A DNA stretch of 64,000 nucleotides from Bryobacterales bacterium (GTDB lineage Bacteria > Acidobacteriota > Terriglobia > Bryobacterales > Bryobacteraceae), in NCBI GenBank assembly GCA_020847045.1, contig JADLCT010000048.1, forward strand, positions 36,256 to 100,255. Reading direction: 5' to 3'. This document shows, one piece after another, positions 8,671-17,893 of the stretch. Under the pieces are notes generated by a model. That model searched no databases and was not told the origin of the DNA. It saw only the letters and a program-made list of their open reading frames with translations. The position numbers and the translations under genes are program-made. The stretch's first letter is position 1. Every line of letters begins with the position of its first letter.

Positions 8671-11034
8671 CTAATAAAGGAGGTATTTGGCCCGGCGCTC
8701 CAGGAATGCCTTGATCTGGACGCGGTTTCGCTCCTGAATCAGGCGCGGGTCCACTCCCTTTTGCAGATCCTCCATGTCACGGCGGCTGCCGATGAGCTTG
8801 GAGTTGTCCAGAAACCGCAGGCGGTCTGGATACATCCGCTGCAAAGTGCCCGCGATCTCCAGTCCCAACAAACCTGTGTTCAACTGTTCCCTGTCGGTGA
8901 TCAGGAAGCGCACGCCTTGCACGGGCATTCCCTCCAGATTGGACGCCGTGGGTTTGAAAGCCACGGGATAAAACCGCACGCCGGCAATGTGGCGGGCATT
9001 GAGCGCGGCGGCAAACGCGGAGCCGTCGATCCAATCGGCGCCCACCCATTCAAATGGCGCGTCGGTTCCCCGCCCCACGGTGTAATTGCGCGAGTATTCC
9101 AACATCGCCACGGCCGGATAGAGTGTGGCCGCGTTCAAGCCTCGAATGTTGGGCGAAAGGTTCACCCACGGCAGTCCGGTTTCGTCGAACCAGTCTCCCC
9201 GTTGCCATCCCTGCATCTTCACGACGTTCAGCTTGAACGTCCAGCCCTTTTCGGCGCGCACCATGGACGCCAGCTCACCCACCGTCATGCCATGACGGAT
9301 GGGCACGTCCAGACAGCCCACGAAACTCATGAACTCCGGATCCAGCATGGGGCCCTCGACGCGCACGCCGGTGATGGGATTCGGACGGTCCAGAACGAAC
9401 AGTGGCATGCCGGCTTTTTGAGCCAGTTCCATCACGTTATAGAGGGTGCAGGTGTAGGTGTAGAAGCGCGCGCCGATGTCCTGAATGTCGAACACGAGGG
9501 CGTCGACGCCATGCAGCATCTCCGAGGTCGGCGTGCGCCGCTCGCCCTCATAGAGGCTGTAGATGGGCAGTCCGGTGGCCGCGTCGCGCATGCTCTTCAC
9601 GTTTTCGTGGTCGGCCGTGCCGGCAAAGCCGTGTTCGGGACTGAACAGCGTGGTCAACTGGACGCCGGCTTCGATCATGCGGTCCACGTTGCGGCGTCCC
9701 GCGCGGTCGATGCCCGTGTGGTTGGTGATGAGGGCGACGTTGCGGCCGCCCATGCTGGCGAACTGCTGGTCCACCATCACGTCGAGACCCGTCTTCACGG
9801 CGCCATTGCGGTTCACCTTGCGCGTCACCGCCGTCATCGCCTCGTTGTAGCCGGTGAGCAGCACCTCTTGTGCGGTGATGCCCGCGTGGGCCGCCACGAT
9901 CGTAGCCACGCGGCTGCGCAGAGGCGACAGGTTGATGCCCGCGTGCGGATGCACGGAGTTGGCCAGCAGGATCACATAGGTTTTGGACCGCGGATCCATC
10001 CACATCGAAGTGCCCGTGAAGCCGGTGTGCCCGTAGGAGCCGATGGGGAACAGTTCGCCGCGGTTTGAAGAGTAGCGGCTGTCGATGTCCCAGCCGAGGC
10101 CACGGATTTCCGTGCGGTCCGGCGGCGAGTTGGGCTCGGTGAATTTGGCGATGGTGGCCTCCTGGAAGATCCGCCGCCCGTTGGGCGCCACGCCGAGCGT
10201 CAGCATCATGGTGGCGAACTTGGCGAGATCCCCGGCCGTGGTGAACAGTCCGGCATGACCCGCGATGCCGCCCATATAGCGTGCCGTGGGGTCGTGCACC
10301 ACGCCACGCAACGGCGATGTCTGGCCCTTCAATACCTCGGTGGGAGCAATGCGCGGGCGCCACTGCTCGGGCGGTTGGAAGCGCGTGGTGGTCATGCCGG
10401 CGGGCTCGAACACCTCGGTGCTCACGAAGTCCGCCAGCGTCCGGCCCGATAACACGCGGACAATCTCGCCGAGGAGAAGGAAGTTGATGTCCGAGTAGAG
10501 GAAGCGTTCCCCGGGCCCGGCCACAGGCTGATCCACGAGCGCCTTGCCGATGCCGGTCTCATAGCCGGACCAGGCAGGCTCCAGGTCCACGTCGGGCCTG
10601 AGTCCGGAATAGTGCGTCATCAACTGCCGCACGGTGATGCTGCTCTTGCCTCCCTGGAAGCCTGGCAAATAGGCCGTCACGGGATCATTCAGCCGCAGGC
10701 GCCCCTGCTCGAAAAGCCGCATGATGGCCGAAGTGGTCGCCACCACCTTGGTCAGCGATGCCGCGTCGAAGATGGTGTCCATGGTCATCGGCTCGACGGC
10801 CGGAACAATGGCCCGGTTGCCGTAGGCGGCGCGATGCAAAAGCCGCCCCGGATGCCCGGCCCAACAAACGGCGCCGGGAATCTGGTGCGAAGCGATGGCT
10901 TCGCCCACCACGCGATCCAGATCGACGGACCCGGCAAAGCGTTCCTGCGCCTGCTCCTGCCCCTGCGCCTGCGCCTGCGCCGTGCACAGCACCAGCGCCA
11001 GCACACTCCCACACCGCCTCACCCCTGATGTCAT
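8671..11034 (-). CDS. Serine hydrolase (class C beta-lactamase fold) fused to DUF1343/NamZ-like exo-beta-N-acetylmuramidase
   Basis: N-terminal half: SLTK (SxxK), YSD, HTGFTG. C-terminal half: VALITNHTGIDRAG, FSPEHGFAG, VFDIQDIGARFYTY, VLDRPNPI typical of DUF1343. Confidence 0.88.
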   Translation of the reverse strand: MTSGVRRCGSVLALVLCTAQAQAQGQEQAQERFAGSVDLDRVVGEAIASHQIPGAVCWAGHPGRLLHRAAYGNRAIVPAVEPMTMDTIFDAASLTKVVATTSAIMRLFEQGRLRLNDPVTAYLPGFQGGKSSITVRQLMTHYSGLRPDVDLEPAWSGYETGIGKALVDQPVAGPGERFLYSDINFLLLGEIVRVLSGRTLADFVSTEVFEPAGMTTTRFQPPEQWRPRIAPTEVLKGQTSPLRGVVHDPTARYMGGIAGHAGLFTTAGDLAKFATMMLTLGVAPNGRRIFQEATIAKFTEPNSPPDRTEIRGLGWDIDSRYSSNRGELFPIGSYGHTGFTGTSMWMDPRSKTYVILLANSVHPHAGINLSPLRSRVATIVAAHAGITAQEVLLTGYNEAMTAVTRKVNRNGAVKTGLDVMVDQQFASMGGRNVALITNHTGIDRAGRRNVDRMIEAGVQLTTLFSPEHGFAGTADHENVKSMRDAATGLPIYSLYEGERRTPTSEMLHGVDALVFDIQDIGARFYTYTCTLYNVMELAQKAGMPLFVLDRPNPITGVRVEGPMLDPEFMSFVGCLDVPIRHGMTVGELASMVRAEKGWTFKLNVVKMQGWQRGDWFDETGLPWVNLSPNIRGLNAATLYPAVAMLEYSRNYTVGRGTDAPFEWVGADWIDGSAFAAALNARHIAGVRFYPVAFKPTASNLEGMPVQGVRFLITDREQLNTGLLGLEIAGTLQRMYPDRLRFLDNSKLIGSRRDMEDLQKGVDPRLIQERNRVQIKAFLERRAKYLLY

Positions 11035-11333
11035 GCGAGCATTTTCCTTGCGATCTTCTCCAGTTTCCCGGCCAGTTCCACGTCCAGCACCGTCACGCCG
11101 CCCGCATCGTGCGTCGACAGGTCCACCGTCACCTGGCTATACACGTTCGTCCATTCCGGATGATGGTTCATCACCTGAATCACGATGGCCGCGGTGGCCA
11201 TGAAGCCGAAGGCATGGACGAAATCGGCGAACCGGTAGGTCCTATGCAGCTTTCCGGCCAGATATGACCAGCCGGGGAGCTCGGCAAGCGCCTCTTCAAT
11301 CTCGTCTGGTTGTAAAAGCGTGGGTCTGTCCAT
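11031..11333 (-). CDS. phhB: 4a-hydroxytetrahydrobiopterin dehydratase (pterin-4-alpha-carbinolamine dehydratase)
   Basis: NHHPEW and length/fold typical of PCD; LPGWSY...HRTYRFADF. Confidence 0.88.
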   Translation of the reverse strand: MDRPTLLQPDEIEEALAELPGWSYLAGKLHRTYRFADFVHAFGFMATAAIVIQVMNHHPEWTNVYSQVTVDLSTHDAGGVTVLDVELAGKLEKIARKMLA

Positions 11334-11404
11334 CGAACTATTCCTAAATCACGCGGAACGCGCGCCCGTCCTGGCTCAGCCAGCACGAAAATTTTCAAAA
11401 TTGT

Positions 11405-12046
11405 TTATGCCTCGCCGGTCAGCGGCACCAGCGCCCCCGACATATCCCGTCCGGCGGGCGACGCCATCCATAACAAAAGAGAGGCAATATGTTCCGGCTT
11501 CACCCATCGCGCCGGATCGGCGTCGGGCATGGCCGCCCGGTTGGCCGGGGTGTCGATGGTCGAAGGCAGCACGGCATTCACCGTAATGCCCGTGCCGGAC
11601 AACTCGGCTGCGGCGCACTGCACCAGGGCGTGCAGCGCGGCCTTGGACACGGCGTACGGCGTCAGCCCGGGGCTCGCCTCCAACCCCGCCTTGGAGCCCA
11701 TCACCACGATGGTGCCGCCCCCGTTGGCCGTGAGCGCCTCCAGTGATGCGCGCATGACATAAAGCGCGGATTGAAAGTTGAGCATCCACATTCTGGACCA
11801 GGCCGCGTCATCGGCCTCGGCCATGGAGCCGAGCGTGAAGCCTCCCACCAGATGAATCACGGCATCCAGACCGCCCAGCTTCGCCACCGCGGCGTGCACC
11901 GCCGCACGCGCCGTTTCCGCCTGGCTCAGGTCGGCGCCGGAACCGCGGTCAAGCCCGGCCACCTGCCATCCGGCACCGGCGAACGCCTTGCTGACCACCG
12001 CTCCCAAACCACCCGATGCACCCGTTATGATCGCTCGCTGGCTCAT
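11405..12046 (-). CDS. SDR-family oxidoreductase
   Basis: ITGASGGLG, YAVSKAALH; likely ATG at 12046 (MSQRAIITGAS). Confidence 0.85.
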   Translation of the reverse strand: MSQRAIITGASGGLGAVVSKAFAGAGWQVAGLDRGSGADLSQAETARAAVHAAVAKLGGLDAVIHLVGGFTLGSMAEADDAAWSRMWMLNFQSALYVMRASLEALTANGGGTIVVMGSKAGLEASPGLTPYAVSKAALHALVQCAAAELSGTGITVNAVLPSTIDTPANRAAMPDADPARWVKPEHIASLLLWMASPAGRDMSGALVPLTGEA

Positions 12047-12136
12047 GTAGGTAGTGTATCCGCATACGCGAACAGACCGGCGAACCGAGGCCCACATCCG
12101 CTGCGCGGGACGCCACCCGCGATATGCTGGTCATTC

Positions 12137-13456
12137 ATGCCCAATTCCCTGCCTCGCCTGCGAATGGACCTGGACTTCATGCCGAGCCCCGATCCCGAGC
12201 GGCCAGGTCTGCTCATTCGCGATCCCTTTCAATACTCCGACGTAATGCTGATCGTGCCTCCGCCGATGGTGCCTCTGCTGGAAATGTTCGACGGCCAGAC
12301 CACTACGAACGACCTGCGCGAAATGTTGATGCGCATGTCGGGAGACCCCAACGTCGATGCGCTCGAAAAGAGCTTCCTCGATACGCTGAGCCTGTCGGGC
12401 TTCCTGCAGGACGAGGTGTTTGAGAGCAAGCGCGAGGCGCGGCACAAGGCTTTCGCCGAAGCCACCGTGCGCGTGGCTTCGCACGCCGGCACGGCCTACC
12501 CGGCCACCAAGGAAGAGGCGCAGTCCGTCTTCTCCGAATACATGCGCGGCGACGAACCTTACGCCGAGGGCAACCTGGTGGCCATCGCCGCGCCGCACGT
12601 CAGTCCGTTCGGCGGCGTGGACTGCTACCGCGCCGCCTATCGCGCCCTGCGTCCCGAGCATCGCGAACGCACCTTCGTCATTCTGGGCACCTCGCATTAC
12701 GGCGAACCAAACCGCTTCGGCCTTACGCGCAAGAATTTCATCACGCCGTTCGGCGAGGCCGTCACCGATACGGCGCTGGTGGATGAGCTGGCCACCGCCG
12801 CGCCCGGCGCCATCGAGATGGAGGACTATTGCCACGCCACCGAACACAGCATCGAGTTCCAGGTGGCGTTTCTGCAACACACCCTCGATGGTCCGGGCCG
12901 CACCAGCTCGCTGCTGGCAGCCGACGGCCGTCCGATGATGACGGGTGGACTGCTCGGTCCCGATGGCAGGCCCGTGACGGCCAGTTCGCGCGGCCACCAG
13001 GTGAAGATCCTGCCCATTCTCTGCGGCGCCTACGCGCACAGCATCTATGAAGGAGGCCTGCCAGAGAACGACGAGCACGTTGCGCGCTTCCTCGGCGCGC
13101 TGGGTGAGATGGCGGCCCGGCGCTCGCGCGACCTTGTATTCATACTCGGCGTGGACATGGCCCACATGGGCGTGCGCTACGGCGACCAGATCACTGCCGT
13201 CACCGGCGGCGAGGAGATGCAGGAGGTGGAGCAGCGCGACCAGGCCCGCATTGCCGCGTTGAATGCCGGTGACGCGCCTGCCTTCTGGGAACTGGTGCAG
13301 CAGAATCAGGACGACCTGAAATGGTGCGGCGCCTCGCCCTTGTACACCTTCGCCAAGGCCGTGCCCCAGGCGCGCGGCGTCCTGCGCCGTTACGGCCAGT
13401 GGAACATCGACGAAGCCAGCGTGGTCAGTTTCGCCGGCATGACGTTCACGGCCTGA
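12137..13456 (+). CDS. MEMO1/AmmeMemoRadiSam system protein B-like protein
   Basis: APHVSPFGGVDCYRAAY, ILGTSHYGEPNRFGLT, EHSIEFQVAFLQH, GVDMAHMG; ATG at 12137. Confidence 0.85.
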   Translation: MPNSLPRLRMDLDFMPSPDPERPGLLIRDPFQYSDVMLIVPPPMVPLLEMFDGQTTTNDLREMLMRMSGDPNVDALEKSFLDTLSLSGFLQDEVFESKREARHKAFAEATVRVASHAGTAYPATKEEAQSVFSEYMRGDEPYAEGNLVAIAAPHVSPFGGVDCYRAAYRALRPEHRERTFVILGTSHYGEPNRFGLTRKNFITPFGEAVTDTALVDELATAAPGAIEMEDYCHATEHSIEFQVAFLQHTLDGPGRTSSLLAADGRPMMTGGLLGPDGRPVTASSRGHQVKILPILCGAYAHSIYEGGLPENDEHVARFLGALGEMAARRSRDLVFILGVDMAHMGVRYGDQITAVTGGEEMQEVEQRDQARIAALNAGDAPAFWELVQQNQDDLKWCGASPLYTFAKAVPQARGVLRRYGQWNIDEASVVSFAGMTFTA

Positions 13457-13492
13457 CGTGTACCGGCGGCGCGCAGCCACGCCGTTCCGCCC

Positions 13493-14332
13493 GTGGCGCG
13501 GACTCTGTTACCCTCGTTGGTTGATCCCCTCGCGGAGGTATCCATCCTGAAGGTTTGCGTCCTGGCCACCAGCAGTTCGGGCAACTGCACGTTCATCGGA
13601 ACGGGCTCGACGCGCATCCTGATCGACGCCGGGCTGAGCGCGCGCGAAACGGCCACGCGCCTGGAAGCCATCGGCGAACGGCTGGACTCGATTGACGCCA
13701 TCGTCATCACGCACGAACACAGCGATCACATCTGCGGACTGCCCGTGCTGCTGAAAAAGCTCGGCGCGCCGGTGTACATCAGCGAACTCACCGCCCGCCA
13801 GATCGACTGGAGCGAAGCCGAATCCAAACGCCGCGGCCCGGCCACCGTGCGCACGTTCCCGGCCGGCGCGGGCTTCGCCATCGGCGAATTCCACGTGCAG
13901 AGCTTCTCCATCCCCCACGACGCCGTGGACGCCTGCGGCTTCACCGTGGCCTCGGCGGCGGTGAAGGTCGGCCTGGCCATGGACCTCGGCTACGTACCGG
14001 AAAATGTCCGGCACCAACTGGACGGCTGCGAACTGGTGGTGCTCGAATCCAACCACGATCTGGAAATGTTGAAGGTCGGCCCTTATCCCTGGCCGCTGAA
14101 ACAGCGCGTCATGGGCCGGCGCGGCCACCTCTCCAACGACACCGCCGCCGAATATCTGCTGGAGTCCTTCGACGCCCGCACCGGCGCGCTCATGCTGGGC
14201 CACTTGAGCGAGCAGAACAACCATCCCGAAATCGCCCGCATGGCCGCGCAGTCCGTCCTGGACCGGCGGGCCCTGCGCACCCGGCTCACGGTCATCGAGC
14301 CACGCAAACAAAGCGAGGTCTTTACGTTTTAA
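13493..14332 (+). CDS. MBL-fold metallohydrolase (YycJ/WalJ-like); exact start uncertain
   Basis: VLATSSSGNCTFI, ILIDAGLSARE, THEHSDHICG, ESNHDLEML, LGHLSEQNNHPE. Confidence 0.85.
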   Translation: MARTLLPSLVDPLAEVSILKVCVLATSSSGNCTFIGTGSTRILIDAGLSARETATRLEAIGERLDSIDAIVITHEHSDHICGLPVLLKKLGAPVYISELTARQIDWSEAESKRRGPATVRTFPAGAGFAIGEFHVQSFSIPHDAVDACGFTVASAAVKVGLAMDLGYVPENVRHQLDGCELVVLESNHDLEMLKVGPYPWPLKQRVMGRRGHLSNDTAAEYLLESFDARTGALMLGHLSEQNNHPEIARMAAQSVLDRRALRTRLTVIEPRKQSEVFTF

Positions 14333-14334
14333 AC

Positions 14335-15657
14335 ATGATAGCCCGATATACGCGCGCGGCCATGGGCCGCATCTGGAGCGACGAGAACAAGTATGCCGCC
14401 TGGCTCGAAGTGGAGCTGGCCGCCTCGGAGGCCCTGGCCGAAACCGGCGAAGTGCCCGCCGAGGATGCCCGCAAGCTGCGCGCCCACGCCGCTTTTGACG
14501 TGGACCGCATCTTTGCCATCGAACGCGAGGTGCGCCACGACGTCATCGCCTTCACCACCGCCGTGGCCGAGAAGATGGCCGCCGCCGGCGCTGGCGAATC
14601 CAGCCGCTGGCTGCACTACGGCCTCACTTCAAACGACGTGGTCGACACGGCCCAGGCCCTGCAACTGAAGCAGGCCGCCGGGCTGCTACTGGAAGGCGTG
14701 GACCGTCTGCTGGCCACGCTGCGGGCACGCGCCCAGGAGTTCCGCCACACGCCGCAAATCGGCCGTACGCACGGTATTCAGGCCGAGCCCATTACCTTCG
14801 GCTTGAAAATCGCCCTGTGGTGGGACGAACTCCGGCGCAACCGCAAGCGCCTGGCCGATGCGGCCGAGGATCTTCGGGTCGGCAAAATGTCGGGCGCCGT
14901 GGGCACCTTCGGCCATATCTCGCCCAAGGCCGAGGAGCGCATCTGTGAAAAGCTCGGCCTGCGTCCGGCGGCCATCACGTCGCAGGTGGTGGCGCGCGAC
15001 CGGCACGCCGCCTTCGTCAGCGCGCTGGCGCTGGTTACGGCCACGCTCGAAAAGATCGCCCTCGAAGTCCGCCACCTCCAACGCACCGAGGTCCGCGAGG
15101 CCGAGGAACCCTTCTCGGTGGGGCAAAAAGGCAGTTCCGCCATGCCGCACAAGAAGAACCCGGTGGTGTGCGAACAGATCTGCGGACTGGCCCGCGTGGT
15201 CCGCTCCAACGTCCAGGCGGCGTTCGAGAACATCGCCCTGTGGCACGAACGCGACATCTCGCACAGCTCGGTGGAGCGCGTGATTCTGCCCGATTCCACC
15301 ATCCTCGCCGATTATCTGCTCGACAAAACCAACTGGCTCGTGGCCGGCATGCGCGTCCACCCCGGCCGTATGCGCCGCAACCTCGAACTGACGCGCGGAC
15401 TGGTCTTCAGCGGCCAGCTTCTGCTCGACCTCGCCTCGGCCGGCATGCTCCGCGAGACCGCATATAAGGTGGTGCAGGCCGAGGCCATGCGCGCCTGGGA
15501 GAACGAAGGCGATTTCCGCGCCGCCATCGATTCCCACCCTGAGGTGACGGCTTTGCTCAAGCCCGAAGCCATTGCCCGCGCCTTCTCGCTGGAACGCCAG
15601 CTTGGCCACGTCGACGCCATTTTTGAACGCGTCTTCGCACAGCAGGACATCCCATGA
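14335..15657 (+). CDS. purB: Adenylosuccinate lyase
   Basis: GSSAMPHKKNPV fumarase/ASL signature; YTRAAMGRIWSDENKYAAWLEVE. Confidence 0.93.
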   Translation: MIARYTRAAMGRIWSDENKYAAWLEVELAASEALAETGEVPAEDARKLRAHAAFDVDRIFAIEREVRHDVIAFTTAVAEKMAAAGAGESSRWLHYGLTSNDVVDTAQALQLKQAAGLLLEGVDRLLATLRARAQEFRHTPQIGRTHGIQAEPITFGLKIALWWDELRRNRKRLADAAEDLRVGKMSGAVGTFGHISPKAEERICEKLGLRPAAITSQVVARDRHAAFVSALALVTATLEKIALEVRHLQRTEVREAEEPFSVGQKGSSAMPHKKNPVVCEQICGLARVVRSNVQAAFENIALWHERDISHSSVERVILPDSTILADYLLDKTNWLVAGMRVHPGRMRRNLELTRGLVFSGQLLLDLASAGMLRETAYKVVQAEAMRAWENEGDFRAAIDSHPEVTALLKPEAIARAFSLERQLGHVDAIFERVFAQQDIP

Positions 15658-16277
15658 TTCTCAACCCCGGCATCGAAGCCTACATCCATTCGCTGCTTCC
15701 TCCGCGCGACGAGGTGCTCGCCGAAATGGAGGCCTACGCCGCCGAGCACAAGGTTCCCATCATCGGACCGGCCGTGGCCACCATGCTCGCCGCTCTCGTC
15801 CGTCTCACCGGCGCACGCCGCATCTTCGAGCTGGGCTCGGCCATCGGCTACTCCACCATCTGGCTGGCCCGGGCTGCCGGCGAAGGCGCCGAGGTGCACT
15901 ACTCCGACGGCAGTCCGGAGAACGCGGCGCGGGCCTTTGCCTACTTCCGCCGCGCCGGCGTCGATGGTCGCATCACGATCCATACTGGCGACGCGCTGAC
16001 CGCCCTGGCGGCCACAAAAGGTGAATTTGACTTCATTTTTAATGATGTGGACAAGCATGGTTACCCGGCCGTACTGGAGGCCGCTCCCGCCCGGCTGAGG
16101 GTAGGAGGACTATTCCTTACCGACAATACCCTGTGGCACGGCAAGGTGTTAGACCCCCAAAACGACGATGATCGCGGAGTAGTGGATTTTAACCGTAACA
16201 TATTCTTACGGAAAGATTTAGACACCTGGATGAGCCCCCTGCGGGACGGTGTTGCCGTAGCCCGGAAGCGGTACTAG
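15654..16277 (+). CDS. O-methyltransferase (caffeoyl-CoA OMT-like)
   Basis: RIFELGSAIGYSTIWLA, DFIFNDVDKHGYPAVLE; ATGA overlap with purB. Confidence 0.88.
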   Translation: MILNPGIEAYIHSLLPPRDEVLAEMEAYAAEHKVPIIGPAVATMLAALVRLTGARRIFELGSAIGYSTIWLARAAGEGAEVHYSDGSPENAARAFAYFRRAGVDGRITIHTGDALTALAATKGEFDFIFNDVDKHGYPAVLEAAPARLRVGGLFLTDNTLWHGKVLDPQNDDDRGVVDFNRNIFLRKDLDTWMSPLRDGVAVARKRY

Positions 16278-16366
16278 TCCCTGGCTAAGGTGAATGATAA
16301 ACATGGCTAATGCATACATTCACCTCTTGTTTTCAGCGGCACTTCGGGTACACTGGCAGTAGACTT

Positions 16367-16804
16367 ATGGCCAAGTCAGCCAACTACTTGCGTCCCCAGA
16401 TCCTCGAGATGGCGCGGGTCCTTGTGGTCGATGACGACCCCACGGCCCGGCTCACTCTCCAGACGATTCTCGAAGCAGGCGGCTACCGTGTGGAAGCAGC
16501 CGCCAGCGCCGCCGAAGCTGTGGATAAAATGGACGCTCATCAATATGAACTTGTTTTGAGCGACGTCCAGATGGAATCGCCCGAAGCCGGTTATAAAGTG
16601 CTGGCTCACGCCCGCATGATGGACTACAAACCGGCCACCGCCTTAATTCAAACCTTCAGCAGCCAGCAGCCCGTAAAGGGACACACCAAGCCCGTGCTGG
16701 TGGAGCCGGAAAACGTACCGGATCTGTTGTCGCAAATCGCCGGCCTGATCAGCCTCCGCGCCACGCGCAAGGTGGAGCGCGAACTGAAACTGGCCGAGCG
16801 CTAA
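16367..16804 (+). CDS. Single-domain response regulator
   Basis: RVLVVDDDPTARLTLQTIL, LVLSDVQMESPEAGYKVL receiver motifs. Confidence 0.85.
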   Translation: MAKSANYLRPQILEMARVLVVDDDPTARLTLQTILEAGGYRVEAAASAAEAVDKMDAHQYELVLSDVQMESPEAGYKVLAHARMMDYKPATALIQTFSSQQPVKGHTKPVLVEPENVPDLLSQIAGLISLRATRKVERELKLAER

Positions 16805-16901
16805 TCCGCCGCGCATCCACTGCCCGGCCTGTCGCCCGCCACCCCCACACCGCTTTCCCGCCGCCCGAACTCTGCCCTCACTCCCGTCCGCCTTAGTCCC
16901 A

Positions 16902-16947
16902 GTACGCCAGTAACAGGTCGCCGGGCACCGTTATGTTACTCGCGTAC
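16902..16947. repeat. Long inverted repeat: 13-nt arms, 20-nt loop, one C-C mismatch
   Basis: GTACGCCAGTAAC (16902-16914) and GTTACTCGCGTAC (16935-16947). Confidence 0.75.
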
Positions 16948-17104
16948 ATAATCCCTGCCATAACCTTGGTAATAAGTAGATATTGTTGAAATCAAACGGC
17001 TTAAATCCCAAACTCTCCTGTTAGAGTGAAACCAGAGTTCGCCACGCGCGGCGGTTCACTTACTTGCTCCGCCGCCAGAGAAACTCAACAGGAGGAATCT
17101 ATTC

Positions 17105-17842
17105 ATGGGCGTCTTTTGCCTGCCCAATTCTCATATGGCGCGTCTTGGCGCCCTGGGCATCCTGCTGCTGGCTGCGCCAGCGGCCAGCGCCGGCATCATT
17201 GCCAGTCTTTCCGGCGACTACGCGAGCGGGGGCTTCGCCACCGGCTGGCAGTATCTGCGCAACACCGCCACCATCGGCGACAGCGCCAACTACATGCCGC
17301 TGCTATGGGACGTGGTCCACGACCGCTACGACATCACCGGAAACAGCATCACCGATCCCAACGGCGCCTACACCTCGCTCATGCAGGGCGGCCAGATTCA
17401 TCCCGGCCAGGGCACAGGACAGGGCGCCGGCTTTGACGGCTATACCATCGCCGCGTACACGGTGCAGCCCGGCGAAGAAGGTCTGGTCAGCATCAACGGC
17501 TCGCTTTCCGGCATCGACCCGGACGGGGCAACCGGTTCGGGCGCCAACGGCTGGGATCTGCGCATCTTCGTGGGCAACTCACAGGTGGCCGGCACGCTCT
17601 ACTTCCCCTGGTCGATGCAGCCCGAGGCGTTCTCGCGAGTGCTGGGAAATCTAAATGCCGGCGACACCGTGTACGTCGCCGTGGGACCCGGCGGCAAGGA
17701 TTACTACGACAGCTCGCTGCTCGCCTTCCAACTGGATTCAACGCCGCAAGTGCCTGAGCCAGGCATGATGCCGCTGGTCGGTCTGGGACTGGCCGCATTG
17801 TGGGGCCACCGCCGATTCCGCGCCCGCATCAATCGGCCCTGA
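17105..17842 (+). CDS. PEP-CTERM sorting-domain protein
   Basis: Signal peptide; C-terminal VPEPGMMPLVGLGLAALWGHRRFRAR. Confidence 0.88.
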   Translation: MGVFCLPNSHMARLGALGILLLAAPAASAGIIASLSGDYASGGFATGWQYLRNTATIGDSANYMPLLWDVVHDRYDITGNSITDPNGAYTSLMQGGQIHPGQGTGQGAGFDGYTIAAYTVQPGEEGLVSINGSLSGIDPDGATGSGANGWDLRIFVGNSQVAGTLYFPWSMQPEAFSRVLGNLNAGDTVYVAVGPGGKDYYDSSLLAFQLDSTPQVPEPGMMPLVGLGLAALWGHRRFRARINRP

Positions 17843-17893
17843 CGCCCCGCTTCTGGCCATGTACCCGGCAAATGTGATTGAATAGGCCGATTC

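Noticed and set aside
8761-10068. 435-aa plus-strand ORF antisense to the NamZ fusion
   Set aside because: His/Arg/Ala-rich shadow ORF without domain signatures.
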